Assembly: GCA_964517435.1 (NCBI GenBank)
Contig: CAZFEC010000010.1
Location: 14,402-78,401, forward strand
DNA: 64,000 bases
Reading direction: 5' to 3'
Source of the DNA: BS150m-G50 sp964517435
Lineage (GTDB): Bacteria > CAIWAD01 > BS150m-G50
This document shows, in pieces, positions 50,924 to 60,100 of the stretch. The notes beneath the pieces were generated by a model. It was not told where the DNA came from. It made no database searches and saw nothing but the letters and a program-made list of their open reading frames with translations. Both the position numbers and the translations under genes were made by a program. Every line of letters begins with the position of its first letter. Position 1 is the stretch's first letter.

Positions 50924-52036
50924 ATGCCCCCACCACCCCCAGAACCTGAATCCCCCTCCCCCGAATCCACCATCGACCAACTCCGCCAGGAAGCCGTCAC
51001 CTGCCGCAAAAAGGCCGACTACGAGCAGGCCTCCGCGCTGCTCGAACAAGCCCTCGAAATCAGCGAGCGCGACCTGGGCGAGGTGCATCTCGCGACGGGA
51101 CAGCTGCTCAACCACCTCGGCATGGTGCGCAAACTCCAGGGCGAGTACGCCCAGGCGGAGCAGCACTACAGGCGTTCCATCGAGATCCGCGAACTAAACC
51201 TCGGCACCGCCCACAAGGACACTGTGCAGACTCTGTCGAACCTAGCGACGCTCTACACCGCGCAGGGCCGCTACGCCGAGGCGGAGCCTCTGCACCGGCG
51301 GGTGCTGCGGATCATGGAATCCGGCTTCGGCTCGGAGCACAGATCTACAGCGGTTGCGATCAACTCCCTGGCCATGTTGAGCAAACAGCTGGGCAACTTC
51401 GCCGAAGCGGAATCGCTCTTCCAGAGATCACTGGCGGTACGCAAGCGGACCGCCGGTCTCGAGCATCCCAGTACCGCCCTGGCCCTGACCAACCTGGCGG
51501 TTCTTTACGACGAACTGGGACGGCAGGAGGAGGCGGAACCGCTGGCTGTCCAGGCCGTGGCCATAGAGGAGCAGCACCCGGAAGCGGACCGGCGCGGCCT
51601 GGTGGAGGCACTGAAAGCCCTGGGGAGCGTACACCGGAACCTGAATCGACTGGAATCCGCCGAGACATTGCTGCAGCGCGCACTGGAGATTCAGGAACAG
51701 ATTCTGGGTGCGGAGCACCCGGGAACCGCCAAAGTGCTGCTGAAGCTGGGCCTCCTGCGCCGACAGCAGGGGGATCTCGATCAGGCCGAAACACTGATCG
51801 AGCAGGCGCTGGCGATCTGGCTCAAGACACAGAACGAAAACCATCCTGAAACGGCCAGCATGCTCGCCAGCCAGGCTGAGGTACAAAGCGCCCGCGGTAA
51901 TCACGCGGAGGCGGAGCAGCTTTATAAGCGCATCCTGGCGATCCGTACCACCTTCCTGGGCGACGCCCACCCCGATACAAAGGCGGCCGCGCAGACCCTT
52001 GCCGAGCTGCGCCGGCAAAACGATGCAGACAAATAA
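50924..52036 (+). CDS. Tetratricopeptide (kinesin-light-chain-type) repeat protein
   Basis: 370 aa made almost wholly of about eight TPR units of 42 residues, with the family pattern LNHLGMVRKLQGEYAQAEQH and LATLYTAQGRYAEAEPLHRR. No other domain. Closely similar to the C-terminal half of the STAND protein at 53.7-56.1 kb, and both genes begin with the same CCCCATGCCCCCACC context, so they are paralogues. A protein-protein scaffold role is likely. No strong ribosome site is seen. Confidence 0.85.
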   Translation: MPPPPPEPESPSPESTIDQLRQEAVTCRKKADYEQASALLEQALEISERDLGEVHLATGQLLNHLGMVRKLQGEYAQAEQHYRRSIEIRELNLGTAHKDTVQTLSNLATLYTAQGRYAEAEPLHRRVLRIMESGFGSEHRSTAVAINSLAMLSKQLGNFAEAESLFQRSLAVRKRTAGLEHPSTALALTNLAVLYDELGRQEEAEPLAVQAVAIEEQHPEADRRGLVEALKALGSVHRNLNRLESAETLLQRALEIQEQILGAEHPGTAKVLLKLGLLRRQQGDLDQAETLIEQALAIWLKTQNENHPETASMLASQAEVQSARGNHAEAEQLYKRILAIRTTFLGDAHPDTKAAAQTLAELRRQNDADK

Positions 52037-52241
52037 TGACTGGCTGCCGGCATATTGATACCTGTCACACACGCGTTTAGCGTCCTTCATTCATCTTCAC
52101 CCTAGAAATCCACCAGCCATGTCTTATATTGTCAAAAGCCCGCTCGCGGGACGAGAGACCGGCAATCTCCAAATGGATGATGAGCTGTAAATGCGGGCAG
52201 GAAGTCTGGATGAAGATGATGGGCAACGACCGTAATCCAAC

Positions 52242-53747
52242 ATGAAAACAAACCGCATCTTTATCAGCAGCGTACAGGAAGAGTTTGCCACTGAACGGGC
52301 GGCCCTGCGGGATTATATCCGCAACGATCCCCTGTTGCGCAGATTCTTTGATGCGTTTCTTTTCGAGGATGTACCGGCTGCGGATCGCAGACTCGATGAT
52401 TTGTACCTGAATGAAGTTGAACGCAGTCAGATCTACCTTGGGCTCTTCGGCAAAGAATATGGCTATGAAGACCAGGAGGGGATATCACCGACACAGCGCG
52501 AGTTTGAGAAAGCAACAGAACTCAACAAGCATCGTTTGATTTTCATCAAGGCATTGGAGAATATACCGCGACACCCTAAAATGCAGGCGCTCATCCAGCA
52601 GATTGAGACGCAGTTGATTCGTCGCCGTTTCAACACAACGGCTGAATTAATCTCAGCCCTATATGCCTCTCTGGTCAAGTACCTGGACGATCGTGAACTG
52701 ATTCGTTCCACCCCTTTTGACGCGACAGCCTGCAGCGACGCGACATTGGAAGATCTTTCCGCAGAAACTATCGCCGGTTTCGTTCGGGACGCGCGTGAAG
52801 CTCGTGGATTTCCACTCCGCGAACAAGCAACACCCGCCGAGGTCTTGACGCATTTAAATCTTCTTGATAAGGATCGCCCCACTCACGCTGCTATACTGCT
52901 CTTCGCCAGAGAACCTCAACGATTTCTAATTTCGTCAGAGATCAAATGTGCTCACTTTCATGGCTGTGAAGCGACAAAACCTATCCCATCTTATCAGGTC
53001 TACAAGGGCAATGCCTTCGAACTGGTTGATCAGGCTGTGGATTTCGTAATGTCCAAGATCAACCTTGCGATCGGTACGCGCGAGACCAGCGTCCAAGTCC
53101 CGGTTGAGTATGAGATTCCACGCGAAGTTGTCGCCGAAGCTATCGTCAACGCAGTAGCACATCGCGATTACACCAGTAACGGCAGTGTTCAAGTTATGCT
53201 GTTCGCCGATCGGTTGGAAATTTGGAATCCCGGCACTCTGCCTCCCACCTTGACACTGGAGATGCTTCGCGGCCCGCATGGCTCCATTCCAGCCAATCCT
53301 TTGTTAGCTGAACCCTTGTATCTCACGAAATACATTGAGAGAATGGGCACTGGAACCAGAGATATGATTTCACGGTGCAGCGCAGCTGGTTTGCCAGAAC
53401 CGGAATTTGCACTTGCAGACGGATTCACAGTCATCCTCTCGCGCAGAGTTGCGACAGATCAACCGAGCACTGTCCCCGACCGGCAGACTGAGACTAAGTC
53501 GGGACTAAGTCGGGACCAAGTAATGGTGATGGATAAGTGCAGGAAAGCCAGTGCGTTGCTTGAACTTATGGCCCTGTCAGGTCGTAGTAATAGAACCAAG
53601 TTCAGGGACCAAGTACTCAGACCGTTGATTGAGGCGGGTTTGGTTGAAATGACCGTTCCTGGCAAGCCTCGCAGCAGTAATCAGAAGTATCGCATTACTG
53701 AGGCGGGACTCAAGGCGCTGAAAAACGACCAGGACGGAAAGGGATAG
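52242..53747 (+). CDS. DUF4062 and RecG-C-type ATPase-domain protein
   Basis: 501 aa. Residues 1-95 are a DUF4062 domain (RIFISSVQEEFATERAAL, RSQIYLGLFGKEYGY), common in STAND-type signalling proteins. The middle and C-terminal part match the AlbA/RecG-C-like ATP-binding family: EIPREVVAEAIVNAVAHRDY, VQVMLFADRLEIWNPG and TKYIERMGTGTRDMISRCSA. A winged helix closes the protein (KYRITEAGLKALKN). It lies between two TPR genes and overlaps neither. DUF4062 proteins in such settings are probable defence or sensing proteins; a specific reaction cannot be named. Confidence 0.85.
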   Translation: MKTNRIFISSVQEEFATERAALRDYIRNDPLLRRFFDAFLFEDVPAADRRLDDLYLNEVERSQIYLGLFGKEYGYEDQEGISPTQREFEKATELNKHRLIFIKALENIPRHPKMQALIQQIETQLIRRRFNTTAELISALYASLVKYLDDRELIRSTPFDATACSDATLEDLSAETIAGFVRDAREARGFPLREQATPAEVLTHLNLLDKDRPTHAAILLFAREPQRFLISSEIKCAHFHGCEATKPIPSYQVYKGNAFELVDQAVDFVMSKINLAIGTRETSVQVPVEYEIPREVVAEAIVNAVAHRDYTSNGSVQVMLFADRLEIWNPGTLPPTLTLEMLRGPHGSIPANPLLAEPLYLTKYIERMGTGTRDMISRCSAAGLPEPEFALADGFTVILSRRVATDQPSTVPDRQTETKSGLSRDQVMVMDKCRKASALLELMALSGRSNRTKFRDQVLRPLIEAGLVEMTVPGKPRSSNQKYRITEAGLKALKNDQDGKG

Positions 53748-53752
53748 TCCCC

Positions 53753-56104
53753 ATGCCCCCACCCGTCGGCACCCACACCCCCCTCATCGCCCGCAACCGG
53801 GAACTCTCCGCACTCCACGATGCATTCGAGAAGGCTCTTCAGACCGCCACCCCCACCGTCATCTACATCTACGGCGACGCCGGCGTCGGCAAGAGCACCC
53901 TCGTCAACGCGGCTGAAGGCCGCTTCGCCGCGGCGCGGTGCCGCCGGATCACCATCCCCTGCAACCCGCAGATCCAGCAACCGCTGGACGCTGTGAAGCG
54001 CATCCTGCGCGCCTGCTTTGAGATCAAACCCACCCTCTCGCCTGAAAAACGCACCGCCCGCTTCCGGGAGCTGTGGGGCGCCCTGGCCGGCGACGACCCG
54101 GAGCTGCAGCGGATCGAGTCGATCATCGGCTCGCTGCTGGGCTACGAGTGGGAGGACTCGATCTGGAGCGTCCTCGCCATACGGGAGCGGCCCAGCCAAC
54201 TGCGCAGCTCCTTCGCCACCCTCATCGTCCGCCTGCTGGCAGACAGACCGCTCCTGCTGCAGATCGACAACGCCCAGTGGCTGGACAGCACCAGTCTGGA
54301 ATACCTCCGCGCGATCGCACCGGGCGGCACGCACCCGCTCCTGATTGTGGCCGCCTGCCGCCGGGAGCCGGAGCGGGAGGTGGACTTCGCGCTGCCGGAA
54401 GCCACTACGCTGAGCATCACCCTCGAGCCGCTGCCCCTGGCAGGCACCCGCGAGCTGCTCTGCTCCCTCCTGGGGCTGGAGGAGGTGCCGGCGGCCACTG
54501 TCGAACTGATCCAGGCGCAGGCGGGCGGCAACGCCCTCTTCTCCGAGCAGCTCTGCGCCTTTCTGCGGGAGCAGGAGCACCTCGACACCGCCGGCCGGCT
54601 GCAGGGGGACCTGGAACACCTCCGCCGCCTCGACATCGAGGAGGTGATCGGCAGCCGCCTGGACCGGCTTTCCCCCCCGCTGCGGGAATGCGTCGAAAGC
54701 GCCGCCCTGCTGGGTCTGGAGTTCGACACCCGGGCGCTGGTGCGTATGAGCGGCGGCCCGGTAGAAGCCGAGCTGGCCGAGGGGATAGCCAACCACATCT
54801 GGCAGCACCTGGACGACAGGCACTACGCCTTCACCCATATCCTGATCCGGGAAGCGGCCTGCCGGCGCCCGCGGGGGGACCGGCTGCGGGAGCTGCACCG
54901 TCGCGCGGGCGAAGCGCTGGAGGCGGTCTACAGCCGCCGGCTGGATGAGCGCGCCGAGGAGATCGGCAAACACTTCGAGGAGGCGGACGAACTCCTGCGC
55001 ACCGCTGAGTACTACAACAGAGCCGGCGGCTACTACAAAGCGCGGGGTGAGTATGGGCGGGTACAGCCGCTGCTGGAACGGGCGCTGGCGATCCGGTCGG
55101 AGCTGCTGGGGGAGGAACACCTCGACACCGCGACCGTCATCAACGACCTGGCGATGTTCCTGCGAGGCCAGGATGATCTCGTCCGGGCGGAGGAACTCCA
55201 CCAGCGGGCGCTGAAGATCCGGGAAACCATCCTCGGCACCTCGCACACCGAGACGGCGCAGTCGGTCGCCAACCTGGCCAGCCTCTACGCCACCCAGGGC
55301 CGCTACGCCGAGGCGGAGGAACTGGACAAGCGGGTGCTGGTGCTGATGGAGACCGCTTTGGGCTCCGACCACCCCGACACCGCGATCACGCTCAACAGTC
55401 TGGCACTGATTTACAAGAATCAGGGGAGGTACCTCGAGGCGGAGCAGCTTTACCGCCGCTCCCTGACGATCCGGGAAAAGGCGTTCGGGCCGGAACATAC
55501 CAACGTGGCGGTGGTGCTGGCCAACCTGGCCGCGCTCTACTTCGCGCAGGGCCGTTACCCCGAACAGCAGGAGGTGGGCGAGCAGGCGCTGGCGATCCAG
55601 GAGGCTGCCGTGGGACGGGACCATCCCTCGATGGCCATCATGCTGAATTCCCTGGCCGGCGCCTACTGGAAGCAGAACCGGCTGGAGCTGGCGGTGGAGA
55701 TGATCGAGCGGACGCTGACCATCCGCCGCAAAACCCTTGGCGCGGAGCACACGCTGACCGCCATCTCACTGAACAACCTGGCCTCGCTGTACAGGGATCA
55801 GCAGCGGTACGCGGAGGCGGAATCACTTCTGGAGGAGGCGCTGGCGATTACCGAAAAAGCCTACGGCGAAAGCGATCATCCCGAAATCGCCAACGTGCTG
55901 CACAACCTGGCCGCGGTGTACCAGGCGCAGGAGCGCTGCGACGAGGCGGAACCGCTTTTCGAACGGGTGCTGAACATGCGCACCCGCGCCCTCGGCCCCG
56001 ACCATCCCCTTACCCTGGTCTCCCTCAAGAGCATGGTCAGACTTTTTGAGAAGAACGGCGACGAAACCAAGGCGGCGTTTTACCGGAGCCGGTTGCCGGG
56101 GTAA
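53753..56104 (+). CDS. STAND-type NTPase with C-terminal TPR array
   Basis: 783 aa. Residues about 36-47 hold Walker A YGDAGVGKSTLVN; Walker B LLLQIDNAQWLD is near 167, with an AAA/NACHT-like core to about 300 and a winged-helix-type linker (LPLAGTRELLCSLLGLEEVP). Residues about 430-780 are around eight 42-residue TPRs. This is the usual STAND layout of nucleotide-driven oligomerisation with repeats as sensor; several such proteins are phage sensors. The start follows the DUF4062 stop by five bases, so the two are probably one operon. Confidence 0.88.
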   Translation: MPPPVGTHTPLIARNRELSALHDAFEKALQTATPTVIYIYGDAGVGKSTLVNAAEGRFAAARCRRITIPCNPQIQQPLDAVKRILRACFEIKPTLSPEKRTARFRELWGALAGDDPELQRIESIIGSLLGYEWEDSIWSVLAIRERPSQLRSSFATLIVRLLADRPLLLQIDNAQWLDSTSLEYLRAIAPGGTHPLLIVAACRREPEREVDFALPEATTLSITLEPLPLAGTRELLCSLLGLEEVPAATVELIQAQAGGNALFSEQLCAFLREQEHLDTAGRLQGDLEHLRRLDIEEVIGSRLDRLSPPLRECVESAALLGLEFDTRALVRMSGGPVEAELAEGIANHIWQHLDDRHYAFTHILIREAACRRPRGDRLRELHRRAGEALEAVYSRRLDERAEEIGKHFEEADELLRTAEYYNRAGGYYKARGEYGRVQPLLERALAIRSELLGEEHLDTATVINDLAMFLRGQDDLVRAEELHQRALKIRETILGTSHTETAQSVANLASLYATQGRYAEAEELDKRVLVLMETALGSDHPDTAITLNSLALIYKNQGRYLEAEQLYRRSLTIREKAFGPEHTNVAVVLANLAALYFAQGRYPEQQEVGEQALAIQEAAVGRDHPSMAIMLNSLAGAYWKQNRLELAVEMIERTLTIRRKTLGAEHTLTAISLNNLASLYRDQQRYAEAESLLEEALAITEKAYGESDHPEIANVLHNLAAVYQAQERCDEAEPLFERVLNMRTRALGPDHPLTLVSLKSMVRLFEKNGDETKAAFYRSRLPG

Positions 56105-56146
56105 TCGCTCCCCCCGGAACAAACGTGTGATTTTTCGATCAAACAC

Positions 56147-56296
56147 GCAGGGGCGGGTTTTCATTCGTATCCAGGATGTAATGACCTGACCCAGCTGCAA
56201 ATACGCCTACAACCGAAGGTCGTAGTAACCCGCCCTCGTCCTACGGACCCGCCCGTTTGAACAACGCCGCCGGTCGCCCTCGTCCTGCGGCCCCGT
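56147..56296. repeat. REP-like repeat array upstream of the RAYT gene
   Basis: Contains GGGGCGGGTTTTC at about 56150 and one 44-bp unit (56236-56279), of which two further copies lie in tandem at 57040-57127; a truncated start of the next unit follows. Within it GTTTGAACAACGCCGCCGG is shared between copies with one change. It flanks the transposase gene on its 5' side. Confidence 0.8.
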
Positions 56297-56328
56297 TACG
56301 TTTTACCCTCCCGCCCATTAGGAACCCC

Positions 56329-57018
56329 ATGCCCCCGTTTTACGATCCGGTCAAACACCAGCGCTGTTCGATTCGCCTCGCTGGATATGATTACACCCGG
56401 ATTGGTGCGTATTTCGTGACGATCTGCACCCAGGGTAAAGCCTGCCTGTTCGGCGATGTGATTAACGGAATGATGCGGTTGAACCGGGTGGGGCGGGTGG
56501 TGTGGGAGGTGTGGAATGCGTTGCCCACCCATTACCAAAACATTGGATTGGACACGTGGGTCATCATGCCCAATCATTTTCACGGTATTGTTTTGATTGT
56601 GGATTATACCACGGATCATGTAGGGGCGGGTTTAAAACCCGCCCTCGTATCACAACCCCACACATGTCGAGAAATATACCCACCCGGTCAAACACCATCA
56701 CCAACCCAAATGGATCCACATGAATCCGACAATACACACATGACCGAACCGAAGGATCATGACGTTTCGAATCCCATGGCAAGGGCGGGTTTAAAACCCG
56801 CCCCTACAAAAACACATGGGTTACCGGAAATCATCCGCGCGTTCAAAACATTTTCCGCCCGCCGCATCAACACCATAGGTGCCACCCCCGGCAAACCCGT
56901 ATGGCAACGCAATTACCACGAACGCATCATCCGGGACGATGATGAACACGAACGCATCCGCCAATACATCGTTGATAATCCCTCTCGGTGGAACCGGGAT
57001 TGCACATATAACGTGTAG
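56329..57018 (+). CDS. REP-associated tyrosine transposase (RAYT, IS200/Y1 relative)
   Basis: 229 aa. HUH endonuclease fold: YFVTICTQGKACLFG, then MPNHFHGIVL (HFH), and catalytic Tyr region QRNYHERIIRDDDEHERIR. RAYTs are thought to mobilise REP sequences. ATG 56329 is the natural start (PFYDPVKHQRCSIRL follows); the frame is open upstream only through repeat. Between HUH and Tyr motifs the protein has an insertion of about 65 residues encoded by two inverted REP copies and a spacer, giving the peptides VGAGLKPAL and ARAGLKPAPT. The catalytic motifs are intact. Confidence 0.93.
   Translation: MPPFYDPVKHQRCSIRLAGYDYTRIGAYFVTICTQGKACLFGDVINGMMRLNRVGRVVWEVWNALPTHYQNIGLDTWVIMPNHFHGIVLIVDYTTDHVGAGLKPALVSQPHTCREIYPPGQTPSPTQMDPHESDNTHMTEPKDHDVSNPMARAGLKPAPTKTHGLPEIIRAFKTFSARRINTIGATPGKPVWQRNYHERIIRDDDEHERIRQYIVDNPSRWNRDCTYNV
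56620..56807. repeat. Inverted pair of REP elements inside the RAYT reading frame
   Basis: GGGCGGGTTT/AAAACCCGCCC hairpins at 56620-56647 and, in the opposite orientation, 56782-56807, with about 134 bases between. Both are in frame and stop-free. They match the REP just after the RAYT stop (57016-57039). Confidence 0.85.
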
Positions 57019-57130
57019 GGGCGGGTTTTAAACCCGCCCTCGTTCTGCGGACCCGCCCGTTTGAACAACACCGCCGGTCGCCCTCGTTCTGCGGACCCGC
57101 CCGTTTGAACAACACCGCCGGTCGCCCTCG
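57016..57130. repeat. REP plus tandem 44-bp repeat downstream of RAYT
   Basis: The hairpin GGGCGGGTTTTAAACCCGCC at 57020-57039 is followed by two identical 44-bp units (57040-57083 and 57084-57127). The reading frame of the giant secreted protein begins abruptly at the end of the second unit. Confidence 0.88.
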
Positions 57131-60100
57131 GAACCGGAACCAACGGCTTCTCGGAGGACTGGGTCTGGTACGAATTCTGCCTGGATGTACTGGCTTTCGA
57201 CATCGGCAGCAGCGCCAATTTCATCATCCGCCTGGAAGACAGCAACAACGACTACCTGGATTTCCGCTTCAAGAGTAATAACGAGATCCGCTCCTTCCCG
57301 GGCGGACTTTTTATCGGCAACTACACCGATGGCCAACCGATCAATTTCAAGGCGGAAATCAACTTCCAGGGTACGCCGCTCTGGAACGTCTACCTGGACA
57401 ACAACCTGGTCATGTTCGGCACCCTGAGCCTGATCGACTTCAGCAGCCTCACCATCGAATTGGACCGTTTCCACGACACTGATTCCGTCGCGGTCGACAA
57501 CATCCGGGTCTGCGGCGGCGGCAGCTGCACGGTCGATCCCTGGATCACCAGCCATCCCCAGAACCTGACGGTCTGTAACACCCTCCAGGCGGACTTCTAT
57601 GTTACCGCCATCGGCACGGAACCGATCAGCTATCAATGGTACTACGAAGGAAGCGAGATCCTCGGGGCCGGATCGACCCACTACTGGATCTATCCCGTCT
57701 CCCCCTCCGATGAAGGGGAATACAAGGTCAGAGTAGCCAACGCGGTCGACACGGTTTTCAGCAGCAGCGCCTTTTTGAGTGTCAGCACGCTCGCCAACAG
57801 TCCCCTGATCGCCTACAGTCCACGCGACACCGTGGTCAACAACGGCGATCACGTTCGGTTCGAAGCCGGCGCGATCGGCACGCCGCAGCTGAGCTACCAG
57901 TGGTATCTTGATGGCAATCCTATCAGTGGCGCCACCGACACCACCCACACGGTCTATTTCGCCGGACTGGCCGACGAGGGGGGGTACCAGATGATGGCGA
58001 CCGACGGTTGCGGCTCCACCCGGCTAAGCGATCCCGGCGATCTCGTAGTCAACACGTCCTGCTCGCTCTCGCTGCTTTCCAGTCAGGAGGCCTGTGTCGG
58101 CAACCCGGTCACCTTCAGCATTACCGCCACCGGCTCGCCCCCCTTCACCTACCAGTGGCATAACACCAACGGTCTGATTTCCGGTGCCACCGCCAGTTCC
58201 TACACCATCTCCTCCGTCACCATGGCTGATGATATGGACTACTGGGTAGTGGTTACCAACCCGCTCGGAAGCGCGACCAGCACCGTTGCCCATCTTACAG
58301 TTTTTCTTAACTCGATCACGGTGCCGGATCCCGTCTATGGCATCCACACCATCCAGGCCGCGCTGGACCTGATCTGCCCCAACGGTGGCGTTATAACCCT
58401 GACCGACGGCCTCTATCAAGGTGTCGGCAACCGCAATGTGGATTTCCTCGGCAAGAATCCCCTGGTCATGTCGCAGAGCGGTGATCCCAAGTTGTGCATA
58501 GTGGACTGCGGGTATTGGGCGCGCGGATTCAATTTCAGGTCGGGTGAAACGGCCGCTGCCACACTGGACGGTATCACCATCCGTAACGGCAACCCCGGCA
58601 CTTATGATTACGGCGGAGCCATCTACATTGCTGGCGCTTCGCCCACCATCATCAACTGCATCATGGAGAACTGCCTCGCCTGGCACGGCGGCGCCATCGC
58701 CGCCAGCGGCTTCTGGGGCACTATCCAGAACTGCACCTTCTCGATGAACACCGCGAGCAGCTGCGGTGGCGCGGTCTATCTCTACGGTTACTCAGAGCCG
58801 ATTGGGGGGATCGGGAACTGCACTTTCTTCGGTAATTCCGCCTTTCACGGCGGTGGCATTTGCCTGGATGAATACGCCAGCCTGAGCACTCTCACCCACT
58901 CCATTCTCGCCTGGAATTCCGGGGGCAAGGCGGTAGTCTGTCTAAGCAGCAGCGCCGTCTACAATGTCTACTGCTCCGACGTCTACCAGAATGTCGACGG
59001 CAACTGGCAGGACTGCATCGCCCCCTGGGCGCCCCCGACCAACTATAACATCCAGGCGAATCCTCACTTCTGCGATATCGGCGTGTCGGACTATACCCTC
59101 GCCGACATTTCCCCCTGCGCACCCGCCAACTCCCTCTGCGGCCAGCTGATCGGCGCCTGGCCGGTGGGCTGCTGGCCCAGCGCAGACGATGACGGTGTAA
59201 TGGAATATGGAATCGAATGGATCAAGAACTATCGCTATGCCGATGATCTTGAGTGCTGCAAGACTACCAATGACCATTTTGTGGCAACGATGAGCACTGC
59301 CGGGTGGACCGAGGGTTTCAACAATAAAGACGGCAGTGCCGACCTGGACCACTGGGGAAGCGAGAATAACAGCTATGTCGACGCCGTCGACCTCTCCCTC
59401 TTCTGCGGTCACGGCGTCTTCACCTATGATCTCCCTTTCGATGCCGACCTGCACGGAATCCTGTTCAGAGAAAACAAGTATGAGGTTCCGCTTCCAGATT
59501 ACTGCATGACTCCCGGCAGCGCTGAAGACTGCTGGGGGGATGGTGACGCGGAATGGATCGCTCTCGGTGCCTGCGAGACGCTCAGCGATGATGACGGCAG
59601 TTACTGGGCTGCGGCTTTCGACGGCGCGCACCTGATCCTGGGTTACCACACAGATGCTTACGGCAGCTCCGACATCCCCTGGATCAATCAGATGGTTTCC
59701 GTCGGTCCCGGTGACCCGGCCAAGCGGATCGGCTGGGCCTGGTGCAAGGGGTGCGACGCGGTCAAGACCTGCGGCACCACCGCCCGGGTGCTGGGGGAAT
59801 CGGTCGACATGAAGTACGATTACATCTGGGGGCAGGGCCTCGGACCGCAGCAGGACCCGGATGTCGACGCTAATTATTCCCATTGGGACCACACCAAAGG
59901 TCAGGCTCACAGCATGCCGGAGCTGGCCACCCGGGGGCTGGTACGCAACATGAGCTACTACGAGGTGATTCCGCCCACATATGACTATGATGACGTGGAA
60001 TACCTGGCCTCGCTGTTCGGCATATTCGGACCTGTGGAGGATTACGGCGATGGGAATTTCTATGTCGAGGACGGCCCCAAGTATCTGATCGTGAATCAGA

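Noticed and set aside
53681..55750. 689-codon minus-strand frame
   Set aside because: Antisense to the STAND protein, whose Walker and TPR motifs are unambiguous.
57040..57127. Two-unit tandem repeat as a CRISPR array
   Set aside because: Units are directly abutting with no spacers, no cas genes, and they match the REP flank of the RAYT.
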